From the NCBI GenBank assembly GCA_963811595.1, contig CAWERW010000012.1, forward strand, positions 1 to 64,000: a stretch of 64,000 nt of DNA. Reading direction: 5' to 3'. Within the stretch, counting starts at the first letter, position 1. Each line of letters opens with the position of its first letter. Source of the DNA: DASQFQ01 sp963811595. GTDB taxonomy: Bacteria; Actinomycetota; Thermoleophilia; Solirubrobacterales; Solirubrobacteraceae. The position numbers and the translations under genes are program-made. Of this stretch, positions 57,184 through 64,000 are shown in pieces. A model generated the notes under the pieces. The model saw only the letters and a program-made list of their open reading frames with translations, did no database searches and was not told the origin of the DNA.

Positions 57184-60100
57184 CTACTCCACCAGCGACC
57201 GCAGCTGGCGGACCGCGAGCGCGAGGCCGGCCATGTCCGCGGTGCCCTCGCGCGAGAGCGTGCGCATGAACGCGTCGAGGCGGCGGATCGCCTCGTCGTG
57301 GCCGGCGAGGAAGCGCACGAGCGCCTCGTCGGGCGCCGCAGCCCGGGGCTTCGGCGAGCGCGCTGCTCGGCGATGTCGCGGCGGGCGCGGCGGGCGTCCT
57401 CGCGCACGGCCTGGAGCGCCCAGCGCTCCATCCGCCGGGTCGCGGGCAGCGTGTCGAGCGCCTCCTCGAGCTCGTTGAGCGGCAGCTGCTCGCCGATCGG
57501 CCACGAACACGCGCGCGACGTCCTCGACCGGGCGCTCCGTGGCGGTCGCGACCGCCGTCACCGCCGGCGCGTGGACGAGCCCGGGCCGCAGCGCGTGGGC
57601 GCTCGCGAGGTCCTCGGGCACGCCGGCGGCGACGAGCCGCTCGGAGACCTCGCGCGCGCGCCGCCGTGGAGCTCCTCGCCGCCGAGCTCGCGCGCCGCCG
57701 CCAGCGAGCCGCCGGAAGCCCTCGCGCCCCGGCCTCGATCGTGGAGGCCAGGTCGCCGGCGACGCCCTCGGAGAGGTACCAGCGCGTGACCGCGTCGACG
57801 AGCGTGTCGATGCCGCCCATCAGCTCGGCCTGGAGCTCGGGCTCGACCTTGCCCTCGAGCGCCTCGATCGCCTCCCAGTCGGCCTCCGCGCCCGTCACCT
57901 CGCGCGCGATCCGGTAGGCGCGGACGACCTCGGCGGAGCTGGGCGCCGCGCTCGGCGACGAGCTGGGAGACGAACACCGGCCCGAGCGCGTTGACCACGA
58001 GGTTGGCGTTGATCGTCGCGATCAGCTCGCGCCGCAGCGGGTGCTCGGCCAGCAGCTCGCCGAAGCGCTCGACCACCGGCGGCCGGGAAGTAGCCGCGCA
58101 GGTCGCGCTCGAGCCACGGGTCCTCGAGCAGCTCGGACTCCAGCAGCGACATCTTCACCCGCCGCTTCGCGTAGGTCAGCAGCAGCGACAGCTCCGGCCG
58201 CTCCATGCCGCGGCCCGCGCGCCGCCGCTCGGCCAGCTCCTCGCCCGACGGCAGCGCCTCCGAGGCGCGGTCGAGCAGCCCGTCCTCCTCGAGCGCCGAC
58301 CATCAGGTCCTCGTAGGCGTCGAGCCGCGAGGCCGAGCGCCGCGTCTCCTGGGCGATGATCTGCGCCTGCAGGAAGGAGTCGTAGAGGACGTGCTCGACG
58401 ACGTCCTCGGTCGACGTCGCGCAGCAGCACGTCGCGGTGCGGGCGCGTCGAGCTCGCCGGCGCGCTCGGCGAGCCCGAGCAGGACCTTGAGGTTGACCTC
58501 GTGGTCGGAGCAGTCGACGCCGGCCGAGTTGTCGATGAAGTCGGCGTTGATGCGGCCCGCCGTGGCGGGCGAACTCGACCCGCGCGCGGCGCGTGAGCCC
58601 GAGGTTGCCGCCCTCGCCCACGACGCGGCAGCGCAGCTCGCTCGCGTCGACGCGGATCGCGTCGCTGGAGCGGTCCTGGGCGGCGTCGTCGGTCTCGTCG
58701 CTCGCCTTGACGACGGTGCCGATGCCGCCGTTCCACAGCAGGTCGACCGGCGCGCGCAGGACGTCGCGGATCACGTCGTTGGGCGCCAGCGTCTCGTCCT
58801 CGATCCCGAGCGCCCGCTGCGCCGCCTCCGACAGCGGGATCCACTTCGCGGTGCGCGGCCACACGCCGCCGCCCTCGGAGATCTTCGAGCGGTCGTAGTC
58901 GTTCCACGACGAGCCGGCGAGGTCGAACAGCCGCTTGCGCTCGGCGAACGACGTGTCCGGGTCCGGATCCGGGTCGATGAAGATGTGGCGGTGGTCGTAG
59001 GCGGCGACCAGCCGGATGCGGTCCGAGAGCAGCATCCCGTTGCCGAACACGTCGCCCGACATGTCGCCGATCCCGACGACCGTGAACGGGTCCTTCGCCA
59101 CGTCGAGGTCGAGCTCGAGGAAGTGGCGCTTGACCGACTCCCACGCCCCGCGCGCGGTGATCCCGAGCTTCTTGTGGTCGTAGCCGGAGGAGCCGCCGGA
59201 GGCGAACGCGTCGCCGAGCCAGAAGCCGTACTCCTCCGCCACCTTGTTCGCGGTGTCGGAGAACGTCGCGGTGCCCTTGTCGGCCGCCACCACGAGGTAG
59301 GTGTCGCTCTCGTCGAGCACGCGCGTGTCGGGCGGGTGGACGACCTCGCCGTCGACGAGGTTGTCGGTGACGTCGAGCAGGGCGCGCACGTAGGCGACGT
59401 ACTGGCGCTGGACCTCCTCGCGCAGCTCGGTCGGGTCGGTCGGGCGGCGCTTGAGGTAGAAGCCGCCCTTGGCGCCCTCGGGGACGATCTGGGCGTTCTT
59501 GGTCAGCTGCGCCCGCATCAGGCCGTAGACCTCGGTGCGGTAGTCCATGCGGTCCGACCAGCGGATCCCGCCGCGGGCGATCCGGCCGCCGCGCAGGTGG
59601 ATCCCCTCCATCTCGGCCGAGTAGACGTAGATCTCCACCAGCGGCGCCGGCTCCGGGATGGCGGGCACGTCGGCCGAGCGCAGCTTGAAGCTCATCGCGC
59701 CGCGCCCGCGGCGGTAGGCGTTCGTGCGCAGCGTCGCGTCGATCAGCCCGAGCTGGTTGCGCAGGATGCGGTCGTGGTCGAGCGACTCGACCGCGTCGAG
59801 CGCGCGCATGATCGACTGGCGCAGGCCCTGCTCGGCCTCCTCGTCGCGCGCGTGCTCGGGGTCGAAGCGCAGCTCGAACAGCTCGACGAGGTCGGCCGTG
59901 AGCGCCGCGTTCTCCGCCAGCACGTCGTTCTGGTAGCTCTCGGTGAAGCGCGAGCCGATGCGCTGGCGGTACTTGCGGTACGCGCGCAGGATCTCGATCT
60001 GGCGCCAGTCGAGCCCGGCCGCGAGCACGAGCCGGTTGAGCGTGTCGGACTCCGTGTCCCCGCGCCAGACCGCCGAGATGCAGTCCGCCATCCGCGCGCC

Positions 60101-61958
60101 GTGCGCCTCGAGGTCGATCGTCTTGTCGCCGGGCCCGAGCACGCCGAAGTCCTGCACCCAGGTGTCGCCGTCGCCGCCCCTCAGGCGCGTCGGCACCTCC
60201 TCGATCACGCGCAGCCCGAGGTCCTCGAGCATCGGCATCGCCGCGGACGAGCTCGACCTTGCCGCCGGTCTTGTAGAGCCCGACGCGCGTGCGCTCGCCG
60301 CGCTGGTCGCGCTCGTTCTGCAGCCCGACGACGAACGGCTCGCCGAGCGTCTCCAGCCGCGCGAAGCAGCCGATGTCGTGCACGGCCAGCCGCGGCGTCG
60401 TCGATGCCTTGTAGTAGCGCGGGAAGCGCGCGCCCCACTCGGCCGCCAGCGCGCGCCCCTGGGCGTCGCCGTGGCGCGCCGACGAGCGCCTCGCGCAGCT
60501 CGTCGTCCCACGTGCGCGTCGCGGCGACGACCTCCTGCTCGAGCTCGCGGAAGTCGACCTCGGGCAGGCCGCTCGGAGGCGTGGACGCGGAAGTGGACCT
60601 GCACGCGGTCGCCCTCGCCGAGCACGAGGTGGGAGTCGACCGCGTCGGTCTCGAAGCGCTCGCGGAACAGGTCGTGCAGCCGCGCCAGCAGCTCGCCGTC
60701 GTAGCGCGAGCGCGGCAGCGCGACGATCAGCGACGCGCTGCGCCCGTCGGGGTCGCGGCGGCCGAGCAGCCGCACCTGCGCGCCCTGGAGGGCGAGCAGC
60801 GCCACGACCGCGCCGCGCAGGTCGTCGTCGAGGCGGCGAACAGCTCGTCCTTGGGGAACGAGTCGAACAGCGAGACGGACGCCTTGTAGTCGTGCGAGCC
60901 CTCGATCAGGTCCTCGGAGCGCAGGATCTGGCGCAGCTTGCGGTGCAGCAGCGGCGTCTGGCTCGCGGGCTCGGAGTAGGCCTTGGTCGTGAACAGGCCG
61001 AGCATCCGCGCCTCGCCGACGATCTCGCCCTCGGACGAGATGCGGCGCACGCCGATGTAGTCCATCCGGACGCGCCGGTGCACGCGCGACAGCCGGTTGG
61101 TCTTGGAGACGATCAGCAGGTCGCCCTCGAGCGCGCGCTCGCGCACGCCCGGGCGGCAGCGAGTCGATCGGCGACGGGCTTCGCGTAGGTCGATTCGCCC
61201 GTGTCGGCGAGGATCCCGAGCCCGGAGTCGGGCACGACCGTGATCGCGCCGTCGCGGAAGCGGTACTCGCGGTAGCCGAGGAAGACGAAGTTGTCGTGCA
61301 GCAGCCACTCGAGGAAGGCGACGGTCTCGTCGACCTCCTCGTCGGCGTAGCGCGCCGCGCCGGCGCCCGCGAGCTGGACCATCCGCCGCGCCCGGTCGGC
61401 CATCGACGGGAAGTCGCGCACGGTCGCGCGGACGTCGGAGAGCACGGCGCGCAGCGCGTCCTCGAGCTCCGCCAGCTGCTCGTCCGGGGGCAGCCGCCGG
61501 TCGAGGTCGAAGTGCATGATCGACTCGCGCCGCGAGGCCTCGCGCGGGTGCAGGACCGCCTCGATCGCGCCGTCGGCGTCGCGCTCGACGCCGACGATCG
61601 GGTGCAGGACGCGGTGGATGCCGAGGCCGCGGGCGCGCAGCTCGGCGCTCACCGAGTCGACCAGGAACGGCCAGTCCTCGGTGTTCGTCTCCACCACCGA
61701 GCCCGGCGTCTCGTAGCCGTGCTCCTCCAGCGTCGGCGTGAACGCGCGCACCGCGATCGGCTCCGCGCCGCGCGCGGAGGCGAACTCGAAGGCGCCGACG
61801 ATCTCGCCGCACAGCGCCTCCGGCACGAGGTCCGCGCCGTCGGCCCCGTCGGCCGACAGGCGCCGCAGGAACGCCTCCGCGAAGGCGCGGACGGCCGGGG
61901 CGCGCTCCGAGGAGGTGCGCTCGCCGATCAGGTCGAGCAGGGACGCCCCGGCTGTCAT
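57184..61958 (-). CDS. gdh2: NAD-specific glutamate dehydrogenase, large (180-kDa, GDH2) type (frameshifted)
   Basis: It oxidatively deaminates glutamate to 2-oxoglutarate. About 1590 residues, the usual size. The N-terminal regulatory (ACT-like) region has TEDWPFLVDSVSAEL, LHDNFVFLGYREYRF and VPDSGLGILADTGESTYAKP. The catalytic region has LRGGRIARGGIRWSDR, VPEGAKGGFYLKRRP (catalytic Lys), VAADKGTATFSDTAN, GGSSGYDHKKLGITARGAW, VGIGDMSGDVFGNGMLLS and IRDVLRAPVDLLWNGGIGTVVK. The C-terminal helical domain follows with LLTYAKRRVKMSLLESEL. Fifteen or more frameshifts occur. The ATG at 61958 follows the PEPCK stop by one base, so the two form an operon. Confidence 0.94.
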
Positions 61959-61959
61959 G

Positions 61960-63768
<1,809 letters not shown>

Positions 63769-63918
63769 GGGTGGGGTCAGCTCCAGAAGTCGGCTTCAGG
63801 TGGGAGGGATATTGCCGGAGCCGAACAAACCGTGCGTGGGCAGACGAGAGTGACCCGAAACACCCGCCGCTGCGAAGGGGTGCCCCAAGGGCTGTAAACG
63901 AGGAAAGGGGCCCTTCTG
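63769..63918. other. Divergent intergenic region
   Basis: This 150-base gap separates pckG (-) from a secreted-protein gene (+). It contains TATCCC on the minus strand as a possible -10, and palindromic stretches GGGGTGCCCC and AAGGGGCCCTT near the plus-strand start. I looked for c-di-AMP and TPP riboswitch cores and did not find them. Confidence 0.4.
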
Positions 63919-64000
63919 ATGGATCGACGTACTCCCCGCACGCGCAGCGTGGTGCTTGCCACCGGCCTGCTGCTGCTCGGCATCGCGCCGTTCGGCGTCG
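63919..64000 (+). CDS. N-terminus of a secreted protein (partial)
   Basis: An ATG at 63919, preceded by GAGGAAAGG, opens MDRRTPRTRSVVLATGLLLLGIA, a clear signal peptide with a basic N-region and hydrophobic core. The gene runs off the window, so the product cannot be named. Confidence 0.6.
   Translation, partial: MDRRTPRTRSVVLATGLLLLGIAPFGV

Noticed and set aside
63769..63918. c-di-AMP riboswitch before the secreted-protein gene
   Set aside because: The leader before a signal-peptide gene suggested it, but the conserved core elements are not recognisable.

Overview
The window is very GC-rich, densely packed bacterial DNA. The gene set points to an actinobacterium, most likely class Thermoleophilia (Solirubrobacterales-like): a group 1h-type [NiFe]-hydrogenase, coenzyme F420 biosynthesis with a fused FbiC, an ethylmalonyl-CoA pathway, GTP-type PEP carboxykinase, a 180-kDa-type glutamate dehydrogenase, frequent GTG starts and GTGA/ATGA stop-start overlaps. 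The taxon is inferred from gene content; there is no rRNA in the window. I saw no tRNA, rRNA, insertion sequence, phage or CRISPR array.

Most genes are interrupted by one or more frameshifts while conserved motifs remain intact on both sides. This fits residual indel errors in the assembly, not mass gene decay. Coordinates below run from the likely start to the likely stop across those shifts. About a dozen genes are uninterrupted (for example hypC, the M48 peptidase, ccr and the multicopper oxidase).

Layout. 1-5.9 kb (-): a hydrogenase operon in the order hypC, a second HypC-like gene, hypD, hypE, small subunit, large subunit, NifU-like protein, with a promoter and palindrome upstream. 5.9-9.5 kb (-): PhoX/DUF839 protein and acetoacetyl-CoA synthetase. 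9.5-12.5 kb: ferritin-like and VOC proteins (+), then a ring-cleavage-dioxygenase-like and hydrolase pair (-) divergent from a SnoaL-like gene. 12.5-17.6 kb: acyl-CoA carboxylase beta subunit, membrane protein and 3-hydroxybutyryl-CoA dehydrogenase (-), DUF2231-Rieske protein (-), enoyl-CoA hydratase (+). 17.6-21.7 kb (-): HMG-CoA lyase, an unknown protein, fumarylacetoacetase and a secreted protein. 21.7-29.4 kb: F420 genes cofD, cofC and cofE (+) and fbiC (-), with HxlR regulator, ECF sigma factor plus membrane partner, and PhoD between them. 29.4-39.2 kb: HMP/thiamine-type binding protein, GroES-like, YgfZ, DEDD-GIY-YIG nuclease, HtrA-like protease, M48 peptidase, CorA. 39.2-47.3 kb: crotonyl-CoA carboxylase/reductase, unknown partner, GGDEF-EAL protein, ClpS, MBL hydrolase, ethylmalonyl-CoA mutase, MeaB. 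47.3-52.6 kb: secreted serine hydrolase, a copper cluster (cupredoxin, two-domain multicopper oxidase, cupredoxin) and an RTX-like repeat protein. 52.6-57.2 kb: small unknown genes, a phosphatase/thioesterase pair sharing twin palindromes, a candidate toxin-immunity pair and a MOSC protein. 57.2-63.8 kb (-): PEPCK and giant NAD-glutamate dehydrogenase.

How it fits together. HMG-CoA lyase and fumarylacetoacetase release acetoacetate from leucine and tyrosine, and acetoacetyl-CoA synthetase activates it. 3-Hydroxybutyryl-CoA dehydrogenase, crotonase, Ccr, ethylmalonyl-CoA mutase, MeaB and acyl-CoA carboxylase can carry C4 units through the ethylmalonyl-CoA pathway, with PEPCK linking to gluconeogenesis. 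The hydrogenase could supply electrons from trace H2. Many start codons sit 6-9 bases after a TANNNT -10 box, suggesting leaderless transcription, and several divergent pairs share overlapping -10 boxes. The most novel-looking locus is the candidate toxin-immunity pair at 55.0-56.3 kb.
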